In this document: in pieces, positions 1 to 6,612 of the stretch
Position numbering within the stretch: position 1 is the stretch's first letter
Layout: every line of letters begins with the position of its first letter
Position numbers and translations under genes: made by a program
NCBI GenBank assembly: GCA_004297635.1
Contig: SCUQ01000066.1
Coordinates: 1 to 10,804 of the forward strand
Length of the DNA stretch: 10,804 bases
Origin: Rhizorhabdus sp.
Lineage (GTDB): Bacteria; Pseudomonadota; Alphaproteobacteria; Sphingomonadales; Sphingomonadaceae
Reading direction: 5' to 3'
The notes under the pieces: model-generated
The model's input: the letters and a program-made list of their open reading frames with translations, nothing else
Databases searched by the model: none
What the model was told of the DNA's origin: nothing

Positions 1-407
1 AGCGCCTCGACCCGGACGCGGAGCGGCAGTTCGCGGTTCTTCAGCATCCGTACGTCGCGTTCGATCTGGCGGGCGACGCAATTGCCGTCGGGGCAGTTCG
101 CCTTGATGTCGAACGGCCGGCACACGTCGATATTCTGGTAATGCCAGTTGAAGGCGTAGCTGTAGCGGTCCTTCAGCGTCTTGATGCAATCGGCCCAGAC
201 CGATGCCTGTTCGATCGTCCGGGCCGGGCAGGTCGGCGTCTCCATCAGATCGCTGCGGGCGAGCAGACGGTGGATCGCGCGGCGCGTTTCCGGCTGCACC
301 GATGTCATCGCGATCGTCGCGACCGTTTCATGGCCATATTCCCACCAGGCGCGGGCCGGGCTGGAGAGGCCGGTGAGCATCGCCACCAGGATCAGCAGCC
401 GCATCAT
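1..407 (-). CDS. S1/P1-family zinc nuclease, secreted (N-terminal part, runs off left edge)
   Basis: The first 135 residues are visible; the rest lies beyond the left edge. Residues 1-20 form a signal peptide ending PARA, and cleavage there leaves a mature protein starting Trp-Trp-Glu-Tyr-Gly-His. S1/P1 nucleases bind zinc partly through the N-terminal Trp1 and His6, which match W21 and H26. Two more ligands fit: the Asp of WAD (D73, like Asp45 of P1) and the His of NWHYQNID (H89, like His60). The CPDGNC stretch (105-110) is also typical. The family cuts single-stranded DNA and RNA and removes 3'-phosphates outside the cytoplasm. The start is ATG at 407, overlapping the upstream iaaA stop in an ATGA; a second ATG follows at once (404). 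The overlap suggests translational coupling. The family is confident; the remaining ligands, C-terminus and substrate range cannot be seen. Confidence 0.86.
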   Translation of the reverse strand, partial: MMRLLILVAMLTGLSSPARAWWEYGHETVATIAMTSVQPETRRAIHRLLARSDLMETPTCPARTIEQASVWADCIKTLKDRYSYAFNWHYQNIDVCRPFDIKANCPDGNCVARQIERDVRMLKNRELPLRVRVEA

Positions 408-1390
408 CCTTCGCGTCCGTAGAGCTCGATCAGCTGCGGCTGATCGGCGCGGGCCAGCCCACGATACATGCCCTGGCTGTTGAAGCACCAGCCGCCCCGG
501 CCCTGTCCGTCGACGCTGATCAGCCCGCCGGTGCCGCCCAGTGCGCCGATCGCCTCGATCACCGCCCCGGCGGCATCGCCCACCGGATCGCCCGCCAGCC
601 GGACCCGCGCCGACAGTTCGTGCGCGGCGCCGATGCGGATGAAATGCTCGCCGGATCCGGTGCAGGATGTGGCGGCGCCCGCATCCTCGGCCCAGGTGCC
701 CGCGCCCACCACCGGCGAATCGCCGATCCGGTTCCAGCGCTTGCCGGTCAGCCCGCCGGTCGAGGTGGCGGCGGCGAGATGGCCGTGCGCATCGCGCGCG
801 ACCGCGCCGACCGTGCCATATTTCAGATCGGCGTCGAACGTCCCGCCCGCGCGCAGCTCCTCATATTGCCGCCAGCGCTCGTCGGTGTGGAACCAGGCCG
901 GGGCGGCCTGCTCGATGCCATGTTCGGCGCCGAAGCGATCGGCGCCCGCCGCGGTCAGCATGACATGCGGGCTCTGCTCCATCACCGCGCGGGCGAGGGT
1001 CACGGGGTTCTTCGCCTTGGTCACGGCGCTGACCGCACCGGCCGCGCGGCTGGCGCCGTCCATGATCGCGGCGTCGAGCTCGTTGATCCCGTCCGCACTG
1101 AACACCGCGCCGCGCCCCGCATTGAAATAGGGATCGTCCTCCAGCACCCGGACCGCCGCCTCGACGGCATCGACGGCGCCGCCGCCTGCGGCGAGGATGG
1201 CGCCGCCGGCATCGAGCGCGGCGGCCAATATGGCGGTGGCGTGGACTTCGGACGGCTTGTCGAGCAGCAGCCGGCGCAACTGGCCCGCGCCGCCATGGAT
1301 GACGAGCGTCCAGCCCTCGGTCGGGCCTGTCCAATGGGATGTGATGGCGCGATGGTCGGTCACGGCTTCATTCTCTGATTGTGGCGTCAT
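404..1390 (-). CDS. iaaA: Isoaspartyl peptidase / plant-type L-asparaginase (Ntn hydrolase)
   Basis: A threonine-type N-terminal nucleophile hydrolase that releases Asp from isoaspartyl dipeptides and hydrolyses asparagine. It is made as a precursor that cleaves itself just before the catalytic Thr. The signature is the run [20 protein letters not shown] (residues 191-210 from this start), with nucleophile T193 after Gly. It is followed by STGG, RIGDSP and GAG, the usual substrate-binding segments. The N-terminal half carries VIHGGAG and [11 protein letters not shown], also typical. Length fits the family. The start is uncertain: ATG at 1390 gives 328 residues, an ATG at 1414 adds eight, and a GTG about nine codons into the 1390 frame is possible; none has a strong ribosome site. 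No signal peptide is seen, so it is cytoplasmic. It is divergent from ispG and overlaps the downstream nuclease gene by 4 nt. Confidence 0.93.
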   Translation of the reverse strand: MTPQSENEAVTDHRAITSHWTGPTEGWTLVIHGGAGQLRRLLLDKPSEVHATAILAAALDAGGAILAAGGGAVDAVEAAVRVLEDDPYFNAGRGAVFSADGINELDAAIMDGASRAAGAVSAVTKAKNPVTLARAVMEQSPHVMLTAAGADRFGAEHGIEQAAPAWFHTDERWRQYEELRAGGTFDADLKYGTVGAVARDAHGHLAAATSTGGLTGKRWNRIGDSPVVGAGTWAEDAGAATSCTGSGEHFIRIGAAHELSARVRLAGDPVGDAAGAVIEAIGALGGTGGLISVDGQGRGGWCFNSQGMYRGLARADQPQLIELYGREG

Positions 1391-1422
1391 GCGCACGACG
1401 CATGGATTTGGCATCTGTTCGC

Positions 1423-1438
1423 GGCGCGGGACCGCGCC
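1423..1438. promoter_or_regulatory. Dyad GGCGCGG-GA-CCGCGCC in the iaaA/ispG divergent gap
   Basis: A perfect 7-bp inverted repeat with a 2-nt centre sits between the two divergent genes, 33-48 nt before the chosen iaaA start and about 75 nt before the ispG start. It could be an operator or a leader hairpin (as RNA, a 6-bp stem with a 4-nt loop). Dyads of this kind also arise by chance in GC-rich DNA, so the role is a guess. Confidence 0.3.
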
Positions 1439-1444
1439 AGCCTG

Positions 1445-1473
1445 TTGACGGCTGTTATCGCTGGAAGATTACG
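1445..1473 (+). promoter_or_regulatory. Weak candidate promoter for ispG
   Basis: TTGACG (1445-1450) matches five of six bases of the housekeeping -35 box. A poor -10-like ATTACG lies 17 nt on (1468-1473); a better-looking CTATAC (1475-1480) is spaced too far away. The location, 40-70 nt before the ispG ATG, is sensible. Only the -35 match is persuasive. Confidence 0.3.
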
Positions 1474-1512
1474 CCTATACGGGCACCAACCATTTTCAAA
1501 GAGCTTACATCA

Positions 1513-2637
1513 ATGTCCATTCGCCCGTGGCGCGATATCCAGCGCCGGCCATCGCGCCAGATCATGGTCGGCAATGTCGCGGTCGGCGGCGGCGCGCCGG
1601 TCACCGTCCAGACGATGACCAACACCCCCACCGACGATGTGAAGGCCACGGTCGACCAGATCCGCCGCTGCGAGGAGGCGGGCGCCGACATCATCCGCGT
1701 CTCCTGTCCCGACGAGGCGTCGACCGCCGCGCTCAGACAGATCGTCCGCGCCGCGAAGGTGCCGATCGTGGCGGACATCCATTTCCACTATAAGCGCGCT
1801 TTGGAGGCGGCCGACGCGGGCGCGGCGTGCCTGCGCATCAATCCCGGCAATATCGGATCGGCCGAACGGGTCGCCGAGGTCGTCCGCGCCGCCAAGGCCA
1901 ATGGCTGCTCGATGCGGATCGGCGTCAATGCCGGCAGCCTGGAAAAGGACCTGCTCGAAAAATATGGCGAGCCGTGCCCCGAGGCGCTGGTCGAAAGCGC
2001 GCTCGATCATATCAAGCTGCTGCAGGATCACGACTTCCACGAATATAAGGTGGCGGTGAAGGCGTCCGACGTCTTCCTCGCGGTCTCGGCCTATATGGGG
2101 TTGGCCGAAGCGGTCGATTGCCCGCTGCACCTGGGCATCACCGAGGCGGGCGGGCTGATCGGCGGCACCGTCAAGTCGGCGATCGGCATCGGCAATCTGC
2201 TCTGGGCCGGAATCGGCGACACGATCCGCGTCTCGCTCTCGGCCGAGCCCGAGGAGGAGGTCCGCGTCGGCTTCGAGATCCTGAAGAGCCTCGGCATCCG
2301 CAATCGCGGCGTCCGCGTCGTCTCCTGTCCCAGCTGCGCGCGCCAGGGCTTCGATGTGATCCGCACCGTCCAGACTCTGGAGGAACGGCTGCAGCATATC
2401 CGCGTGCCGCTGTCGCTCTCGGTGCTCGGCTGCGTCGTCAACGGCCCCGGCGAGGCGCGGGAGACCGACATCGGCCTGACCGGCGGCGGAGCTGGCAAGC
2501 ATATGGTCTATCTGTCGGGCGTCACCGACCATACGGTGCAGGACGCCGACATGGTCGAGCATATCGTCAAGCTGGTCGAGGCGAAGGCCGCCGAGATCGA
2601 GGCGGCCGAAGCGGCTCAGGCGCAAGCGGCGGAATGA
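1513..2637 (+). CDS. ispG: 4-hydroxy-3-methylbut-2-enyl diphosphate synthase (flavodoxin), IspG/GcpE
   Basis: IspG converts methylerythritol cyclodiphosphate to HMBPP, the sixth step of the MEP isoprenoid pathway, using a [4Fe-4S] cluster and flavodoxin as electron donor. The protein has 374 residues, the usual length for the two-domain bacterial form. The N-terminal TIM-barrel part holds [16 protein letters not shown] and LRINPGNIG. The C-terminal part carries the cluster ligands: C272 and C275 in CPSCAR, C307 in [10 protein letters not shown], and E314 in the same motif, matching the four ligands of the E. coli enzyme. I chose ATG 1513 (MSIRPW) because known proteins begin at this block and a weak AAAGAG lies 9 nt upstream; an in-frame ATG at 1381 would add 44 unrelated residues. 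The last 20 residues are Ala/Glu-rich and variable. It is probably essential. The next gene on the same strand is 139 nt on, beyond a repeat. Confidence 0.97.
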   Translation: MSIRPWRDIQRRPSRQIMVGNVAVGGGAPVTVQTMTNTPTDDVKATVDQIRRCEEAGADIIRVSCPDEASTAALRQIVRAAKVPIVADIHFHYKRALEAADAGAACLRINPGNIGSAERVAEVVRAAKANGCSMRIGVNAGSLEKDLLEKYGEPCPEALVESALDHIKLLQDHDFHEYKVAVKASDVFLAVSAYMGLAEAVDCPLHLGITEAGGLIGGTVKSAIGIGNLLWAGIGDTIRVSLSAEPEEEVRVGFEILKSLGIRNRGVRVVSCPSCARQGFDVIRTVQTLEERLQHIRVPLSLSVLGCVVNGPGEARETDIGLTGGGAGKHMVYLSGVTDHTVQDADMVEHIVKLVEAKAAEIEAAEAAQAQAAE

Positions 2638-2673
2638 AGCCGTCTCTGCAGAGCGGCCATTCCACCCCTGCTC

Positions 2674-2769
2674 GCCCTGAGGAGCCACAGAGCTTGGCGA
2701 AGTGGCGTCTCGAAGCGCGTCCTTCGACGCGGTCTTGGCTGCGTTCAGCCCTTACTCGGGATGAACGGA
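2674..2769. repeat. Sphingomonad-type intergenic repeat (imperfect palindrome)
   Basis: Between ispG and the permease gene, the sequence starts GCCCTGAGGAGCC and ends CTCGGGATGAACGG. In the centre, GCGTCTCGAAG (2705-2715) can pair with CTTCGACGC (2722-2730) apart from a 2-nt bulge, and the outer CCCTGAG can pair with CTCGGG. A small hairpin GGCTG-cgtt-CAGCC lies at 2737-2750. I recognise this layout (CCCTGAGG ... CTCGAAG ... CCTTCGA ... ATGAACGG) from dispersed REP-like elements in sphingomonad intergenic regions, but no second copy is in this window. It may end the ispG transcript or be a degenerate mobile-type repeat. Confidence 0.55.
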
Positions 2770-2776
2770 TTTCCTG

Positions 2777-3667
2777 ATGTCGATGAAGCAACCGTCGGTG
2801 GTGGTGGCCTTCGCGGTCGCCTGCCTCGGCATCGCCGCCTTTTCGTCGATGGATGCGGTGGTTAAGCATCTCGCCCTGGCGATCGGCACCTACAACACAC
2901 TGCTGTGGCGCAGCTTCGCCGGGGTCGGCGTCAGCGCTGTGCCGTGGCTCTGGTCCCGGCCCTCGCGGCCGTCGCGGGTGGCGATGCGGCTGCACGTCGA
3001 ACGCGGCGTGGTTTCGGCGGTGATGGCGATGCTGTTCTTCTGGGGCCTTGCCCGCACCCCGATCGCGCAGGCGGTCGCGCTGACCTTCATCGCCCCGCTG
3101 ATCGCCCAGGGCCTTGCCGCCGTGCTGCTCGGGGAGCGGATGAAACGCGGCGCGCTGATCGGTTCGGCGCTGGGCTCCGGCGGCGTCGGCGTGATCCTGT
3201 GGGGGCAGGCGAGCGCGGCGATGGGGCCGGAAGCGCTGCTGGGTGCCGTCGCGGTGCTGCTGTCGGCGCTCTGCTATGCCTATAACATCATCCTGATGCG
3301 CAAGCAGGCGCAGGTCGCCGATCCCTATGAGGTCGCCTTCTTCCAGAGCGTGATCGTCGGCCTGTGCCTGGCGCTGGCGATGCCGTGGTTCGCCGAATTG
3401 CCGTCGGCCGGCCATGTCCCGCTGATCCTGCTGGCGGCCGTCCTCGCCACGATCTCGCTCGCGCTGCTCGGCTGGGCCTATGCGCGCGCCGAAGCGAGCT
3501 ATCTGGCGCCGGTCGAGTTCACCGCCTTCATCTGGGCGAGCCTGTGGGGCTTCGTCTTCTTCGAAGAGCATGTCGGGGTGCCGACTCTGCTCGGCGCCGG
3601 GCTGATCGTCGCGGGCTGCCTGATCGCGGCCCGCGCCCCTGACCTAGAACGGGATGTGATTCCATGA
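2777..3667 (+). CDS. EamA/DMT-family membrane permease
   Basis: An inner-membrane protein of 296 residues with about ten predicted membrane segments in two five-helix halves, the layout of the drug/metabolite transporter superfamily (two EamA domains, roughly 10-143 and 152-286). Recognisable family stretches are SSMDAVVKH (23-31), LLWRSFAG (42-49), ALTFIAPLIA (101-110) ending domain one, and the matching LAPVEFTAFIWASLWGFVFF (243-262) in domain two. The short cytoplasmic loop RPSRPSR (61-67) is basic, as the positive-inside rule predicts. The substrate cannot be told from the sequence; relatives move amino acids, metabolites or drugs. The start is ATG 2777, with ACGGA about 8 nt upstream; ATG 2783 would also serve. 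The last codons overlap the next gene in an ATGA, so the two are probably translated together. Confidence 0.92.
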   Translation: MSMKQPSVVVAFAVACLGIAAFSSMDAVVKHLALAIGTYNTLLWRSFAGVGVSAVPWLWSRPSRPSRVAMRLHVERGVVSAVMAMLFFWGLARTPIAQAVALTFIAPLIAQGLAAVLLGERMKRGALIGSALGSGGVGVILWGQASAAMGPEALLGAVAVLLSALCYAYNIILMRKQAQVADPYEVAFFQSVIVGLCLALAMPWFAELPSAGHVPLILLAAVLATISLALLGWAYARAEASYLAPVEFTAFIWASLWGFVFFEEHVGVPTLLGAGLIVAGCLIAARAPDLERDVIP

Positions 3668-4152
3668 CCCAGGCCCTGATCCGCCGTGCCCGCCCCGGCG
3701 ACGAGCACGACATCCTCCGCCTCATTCATGCGCTGGCCGCCTATGAGAATGAACCCGGCGCGGTCGAGGCGACCGCCGAAGGCCTGGCGGCGAAGCTGTT
3801 CGGAGACGATCCGAAGGTGTTCGCCCATGTCGCCGAACTCGACGAAAAGGTCGTCGGCATGGCGGTGTGGTTCTTCAACTTCTCGACCTGGACCGGACGC
3901 CACGGCCTCTATCTGGAGGACCTGTTCGTCGATCCGGACGCGCGCGACGGCGGCATCGCGCGTGCCCTGTTCGAGGCGCTGGGGGCGGAAGCCAGGGCGC
4001 AGGACTGCGCCCGGATCGACTGGAACGTGCTCGACTGGAACGAGCGGGCGAAAGGCTTCTACCGCCGGATCGGCGCCCGTCACCTCGATGCCTGGGAACC
4101 ATGGCGCCTCGACGGCAAGGCGCTGGATCGGCTGAAGGGTGAGGAACCCTAG
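3664..4152 (+). CDS. GNAT-family N-acetyltransferase (SSAT/thialysine acetyltransferase-like)
   Basis: A 162-residue single-domain acetyl-CoA-dependent acetyltransferase. The closest resemblance is to spermidine/spermine or thialysine acetyltransferases: HALAAYENEPGAV (22-34), VGMAVWFFNFSTWTGRHGLY (64-83), YLEDLFVDPDAR (83-94), then the CoA pyrophosphate-binding motif R/Q-x-x-G-x-G/A as RDGGIA (94-99), and IDWNVLDWN (118-126) with a Tyr at 133 in the position of the usual general acid. Acceptor substrates could be polyamines, amino acids or other small amines; sequence alone does not decide. It is cytoplasmic, with no signal. The ATG lies inside the end of the permease gene (4-nt overlap), so co-translation is likely, and a transport-plus-modification role for an amine-like compound is possible but unproven. 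A minus-strand gene ends only 12 nt beyond its stop. Confidence 0.92.
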   Translation: MTQALIRRARPGDEHDILRLIHALAAYENEPGAVEATAEGLAAKLFGDDPKVFAHVAELDEKVVGMAVWFFNFSTWTGRHGLYLEDLFVDPDARDGGIARALFEALGAEARAQDCARIDWNVLDWNERAKGFYRRIGARHLDAWEPWRLDGKALDRLKGEEP

Positions 4153-4164
4153 GATCGATCCGGT

Positions 4165-4809
4165 CTATCCCCCCAGCACGTTGATCGTGAACGCCAGCAC
4201 CCCGATGTTGAAGATGAAGGCGGCGAAGCAGTGGAGGATCGCGACGCGCCGGATGGGGCGGCTCGATATCTCCACGTCGGAGGTCTGGAAGGTCATGCCG
4301 AGCGTGAAGGCGAAATAGATGAAGTCCCAATAGTCCGGCTCGCCCTCGTCGCCGGGAAAGTCGATGCCGCCCCTGTCGCCGCCGCCGCCCTTCTGGCTGT
4401 AGAAGAGATGCGCATAATGCAGCGCATAGACCATGTTGCTGAACAGCCAGGCGAGCAGCAGCGTCCCGATGACCAGCGCGATACTGATCGGTGTCAGCCC
4501 GGTGCGCTGCGACAGCTCATAGCCGATCGCGACCAGGATCGCGCTGCACACCATGCCCGTGACCGCCAGCATCATCACCCGGTTGGCATCGTTGCGCGCG
4601 GCGGAGGCGCGCATGGCATCGGCCTGGTGGCGCAGCAGGGGAAGGCAGGACAGCAGGAAGGCCGCCGCTCCCGCGTCGAAGCCGATCATCGTCGCCTGTG
4701 CCCATTGGGTGGCGGGCAGCGCGGCGGCGAAGCCCGCCATGCTCACCGCGATGAAGCCGATGAAGCGCGGCGGCGCGATGTGATGGCCGAGTTGGAGCCT
4801 GGCGGTCAT
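4165..4809 (-). CDS. DUF1345 inner-membrane protein
   Basis: A 214-residue membrane protein with about six hydrophobic segments (roughly 16-36, 38-58, 79-99, 108-128, 160-175 and 190-212). I recognise DUF1345 from its conserved pieces: ARNDANR (71-77) before the third segment, ALHYAHLFY (129-137), then FPG and PDYWDFIYFAFTLGMTFQTS (158-177), and FNIGVLAFTIN (200-210) near the end. The family has no established function and is common in proteobacteria. A Gly-rich charged loop (KGGGGDRGGIDFPGDEGEPD) joins the fourth segment to the signature. It is transcribed away from the SMR gene, with starts 45 nt apart, so any promoters must overlap; I see no clear boxes there. It is convergent with the acetyltransferase gene and shares almost no space with it, so the 3' ends probably overlap. 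Confidence 0.9.
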   Translation of the reverse strand: MTARLQLGHHIAPPRFIGFIAVSMAGFAAALPATQWAQATMIGFDAGAAAFLLSCLPLLRHQADAMRASAARNDANRVMMLAVTGMVCSAILVAIGYELSQRTGLTPISIALVIGTLLLAWLFSNMVYALHYAHLFYSQKGGGGDRGGIDFPGDEGEPDYWDFIYFAFTLGMTFQTSDVEISSRPIRRVAILHCFAAFIFNIGVLAFTINVLGG

Positions 4810-4854
4810 GGGCCTGGTCTAGCCTGATCGGGGCCGGGCGGCTATGCCCGCGCC

Positions 4855-5175
4855 ATGGCATGGGTCTGGCTCATCATCGGCGGCTGTTTCGAAGTGGGTT
4901 TCACCACCTGCCTGCGGTTCGTCGACGGGTTCCGCAATCTTCCCTGGACGCTCGCCTTCCTCGTCTCGGTCGCGCTGTCGATGGGGCTTCTGGAACTGGC
5001 GAGCCGCTCGATCGCGATGGGCACCGCCTATGCGGTGTGGGGCGGAATCGGCGCGATCGGCACCGTGATCGTCGGGATGATCTGGTTTGGCGAGCCTTCG
5101 ACGCCGATCCGTATCGCGCTGATCTTCGCAATCGTCGCCTGCATCGCCGGGCTGAAGCTCAGCGCCGGTCACTGA
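4855..5175 (+). CDS. Small multidrug resistance (SMR) family exporter, Gdx/SugE-like
   Basis: A 106-residue inner-membrane protein with four membrane helices, the size of SMR transporters, which act as antiparallel dimers exchanging protons for cations. The essential glutamate is E13 in GGCFEVGF. Other Gdx/SugE-type positions are present: S42, and MGTAYAVWGGIGAIG (55-69) with Y59 and W62, ending LKLS. Gdx members export guanidinium, and some export quaternary ammonium compounds. Unusually, the Trp that follows E13 by three residues in typical Gdx proteins is Phe here (F16), and the following LKYTHGF-type stretch reads LRFVDGF, so this may be a variant subgroup; I give no gene symbol for that reason. 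The start is ATG 4855 by homology; no clear ribosome site is seen. No guanidine riboswitch is possible in the 45-nt upstream gap. A GC-rich hairpin lies 11 nt past the stop. Confidence 0.9.
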   Translation: MAWVWLIIGGCFEVGFTTCLRFVDGFRNLPWTLAFLVSVALSMGLLELASRSIAMGTAYAVWGGIGAIGTVIVGMIWFGEPSTPIRIALIFAIVACIAGLKLSAGH

Positions 5176-5182
5176 TCGACGG

Positions 5183-5497
5183 TCAGGCGCCGGTCCGGCG
5201 CGTCGGCCCCGCAATGTTCGCCTCATGCTGCACCAGCTCGACGATCTCGTCGATGATCGGCTCGCAATCGGGAAATTGTCCCAGATAGTGCATCGTCCAG
5301 TTACAGCCGGTCGGGCTCTCGCTGGCGGTCGGCTTCGGCATCGGCGCGTTGATCCGCTTGCCGCAATCCCTGAGGGCGGGATTATCGTCGATTCTCGCCT
5401 GCACGCGGCGCTGGATTTCCTCGCCGGAAACCAGCTCCCGCTCGACCCTGCCGGCCGGCGCCGGATCGGGCCGGAAGCCCATTGGTTCGCTACCCAT
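5183..5497 (-). CDS. Small protein of unknown function (104 residues)
   Basis: I do not recognise a family. The protein is soluble, without signal peptide or membrane segment. It has a Pro-rich N-terminus (MGSEPMGFRPDPAPAG), a charged middle (GEEIQRRVQARIDDNP, 24-39) that should be helical, then three cysteines, in LRDCGKR, TGCNWTMHYLG and FPDCEPI, and a helical tail IIDEIVELVQHEANIA. The spread cysteines and the Trp/Tyr-rich core hint at a folded domain or a metal site, but this is speculation. ATG 5497 is preferred because AAGGAG (5506-5511) lies 8 nt before it; an in-frame GTG at 5506 would sit on that site. Such a clear ribosome site supports a real gene. It runs convergently to the SMR gene, with 7 nt between stops. 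Confidence 0.72.
   Translation of the reverse strand: MGSEPMGFRPDPAPAGRVERELVSGEEIQRRVQARIDDNPALRDCGKRINAPMPKPTASESPTGCNWTMHYLGQFPDCEPIIDEIVELVQHEANIAGPTRRTGA
5187..5201. terminator. GC-rich hairpin after the SMR gene
   Basis: GCGCCG-gtc-CGGCGC is a perfect 6-bp stem with a 3-nt loop, 11 nt past the SMR stop and inside the last codons of the convergent small gene. It could slow or end plus-strand transcripts, but no T run follows, so it is not a classic intrinsic terminator. Confidence 0.3.
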
Positions 5498-5505
5498 AAA
5501 CCGCA

Positions 5506-5511
5506 CTCCTT
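5506..5511 (-). promoter_or_regulatory. Ribosome binding site AAGGAG of the 104-residue gene
   Basis: AAGGAG lies 8 nt before ATG 5497. It overlaps the possible GTG start at 5506, which decides the start in favour of the ATG. It is the best ribosome site in the window. Confidence 0.7.
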
Positions 5512-5553
5512 ACGTCGGGAGCTAAAGCGCGCCGACGGGGCGATCGTTCCCGA

Positions 5554-6492
5554 TCAACCACCGCCGCCGAAGCGCAGGCGGGCGCGGACGCCGAGCACGC
5601 GCGGCTCTCCGGCGATCAAGGGCATGCTCTCGGTCAGGGACCGGGCGGTCGGGCGGTTGAGCAGGTTGGCGGCGACAGCCTCGACCTCCAAACCGTCGGA
5701 CAGGCCATAGCCGAGCTGCGCGCTGATCACGGCGCCGGATCCGCGCCCGTCGATATCCGCGCCGATCCCCATCGCCGATCGCCACGCGACACTGGGCGTG
5801 AAGGCGATCCGGCCACCCCCCGCCGGCACGGTCAGCACCGCGCCGATCGCCGCCGACCGATCCGGCGAGAGGCGGAACTTGCGGCCGTCGCGCACCCGAT
5901 TCTTCAGCCGGCCCTCGCGCCAGCCATAGGTTGCGAACAGGCTGACGTGCCGCTCGGGGGACCATCGCGCAAGGCCCTCGACACCATAGGTCTTGGCCTT
6001 GCCGGCGCTCGCGGTCATCAGCTGCGCCCCCTGGCGGATGGTTGTCTGGAGATTTCGGAACATGTCGTAGCTCACGCCGATCTGCAGCAGGATCTGATCC
6101 TCCGCGATCCGGGACCGCAGCCCCGCCTCGAAATCCTGAACATGCTTGCCCGGCATCCGGCTGAAGCGCGGCGCGTTGCGGAGCAGCAGCGGGGACGGCT
6201 GGGCGTCGACACGGCCGCGCGCGAAGCTGATCAGCCCGGGCGGCTCGGGCGCCGCGCCCAGGCTGCGCGACCGGCTGGTTTCATCGGCATCGGCTGGCGG
6301 CCGGCCGATCAGCCGCGAAATGCTGAACGGGCGGGTCCGAAGGCCAAGCCAGCTCGGATCGGTCAGGCCAGGCACGATCGTCACCGCCGCCATGGTCGCG
6401 GGCGGCGAGGCCACCCACCCATCGGGCGCCGCCTCGCCGACGGACGGCATGGCGGCAAGGCCCAGAAAAGCCCAGCGGCTGATCGGTCGCAT
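5554..6492 (-). CDS. Truncated TonB-dependent receptor: signal peptide plus C-terminal barrel portion, no plug
   Basis: The C-terminal 190 or so residues (about 120-312) look like the end of a TonB-dependent outer-membrane receptor. HVQDFEAGLRSRI followed by alternating strands, AKTYGVEGLARWSPER, LSPDRSAAIGAVLTVP, NLLNRPTA and GEPRVLGVRARLRF are the usual last barrel strands and closing motif. The N-terminus (RPISRWAFLGLAAMPSVGEA) is a credible signal peptide, but the TonB box, plug domain and first half or more of the barrel are missing; full receptors run to 650 residues or more. Residues 23-120 are Pro/Arg/Ser-rich and hold a piece like the strand before the DFEAGL block (ISFARG). The start is ATG 6492, with AGGGGG 6 nt upstream; ATGs at 6498 and 6519 are less good. 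It may be an internal deletion that stayed in frame, or a genuine small porin-like protein. It ends FGGGG rather than in a terminal aromatic. Confidence 0.72.
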   Translation of the reverse strand: MRPISRWAFLGLAAMPSVGEAAPDGWVASPPATMAAVTIVPGLTDPSWLGLRTRPFSISRLIGRPPADADETSRSRSLGAAPEPPGLISFARGRVDAQPSPLLLRNAPRFSRMPGKHVQDFEAGLRSRIAEDQILLQIGVSYDMFRNLQTTIRQGAQLMTASAGKAKTYGVEGLARWSPERHVSLFATYGWREGRLKNRVRDGRKFRLSPDRSAAIGAVLTVPAGGGRIAFTPSVAWRSAMGIGADIDGRGSGAVISAQLGYGLSDGLEVEAVAANLLNRPTARSLTESMPLIAGEPRVLGVRARLRFGGGG

Positions 6493-6533
6493 CGTCATCC
6501 CCCTGCTTTGGCCTTGCATAGCCGGGGGTGATG

Positions 6534-6550
6534 TCCCGCATGTGGCGGGA
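6534..6550. other. Hairpin TCCCGC-atgtg-GCGGGA before the truncated receptor
   Basis: A perfect 6-bp stem with a 5-nt loop lies 41-58 nt before the receptor start and between it and the 61-residue gene. It could be an operator, part of the leader, or the 3' end of the upstream transcript. No T run follows on the minus strand. Confidence 0.35.
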
Positions 6551-6612
6551 GCGAGTCAGGACGGCGTCAGTCGCCCTGCAGAAATATTGCGGCGCGACCG
6601 GTCGGGCCGCTT

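Noticed and set aside
620..1378. A 252-codon open frame on the plus strand
   Set aside because: Antisense to the asparaginase gene, with Gly/Ala/Arg-rich shadow composition.
1381..1512. Longer ispG starting at 1381
   Set aside because: The 44 extra residues do not resemble the IspG N-terminus and would cover the divergent promoter region; ATG 1513 matches the family start.
1510..2688. A 392-codon open frame on the minus strand
   Set aside because: It is entirely antisense to ispG and has the skewed composition of a shadow frame.
2567..3571. A 334-codon open frame on the minus strand
   Set aside because: Antisense to the EamA permease and the end of ispG; Arg/His/Gln-rich with no membrane or domain pattern.
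4810..4854. Possible guanidine riboswitch before the SMR gene
   Set aside because: Only 45 nt separate the divergent starts, too short for a guanidine riboswitch plus ribosome site, and I see no such motif.
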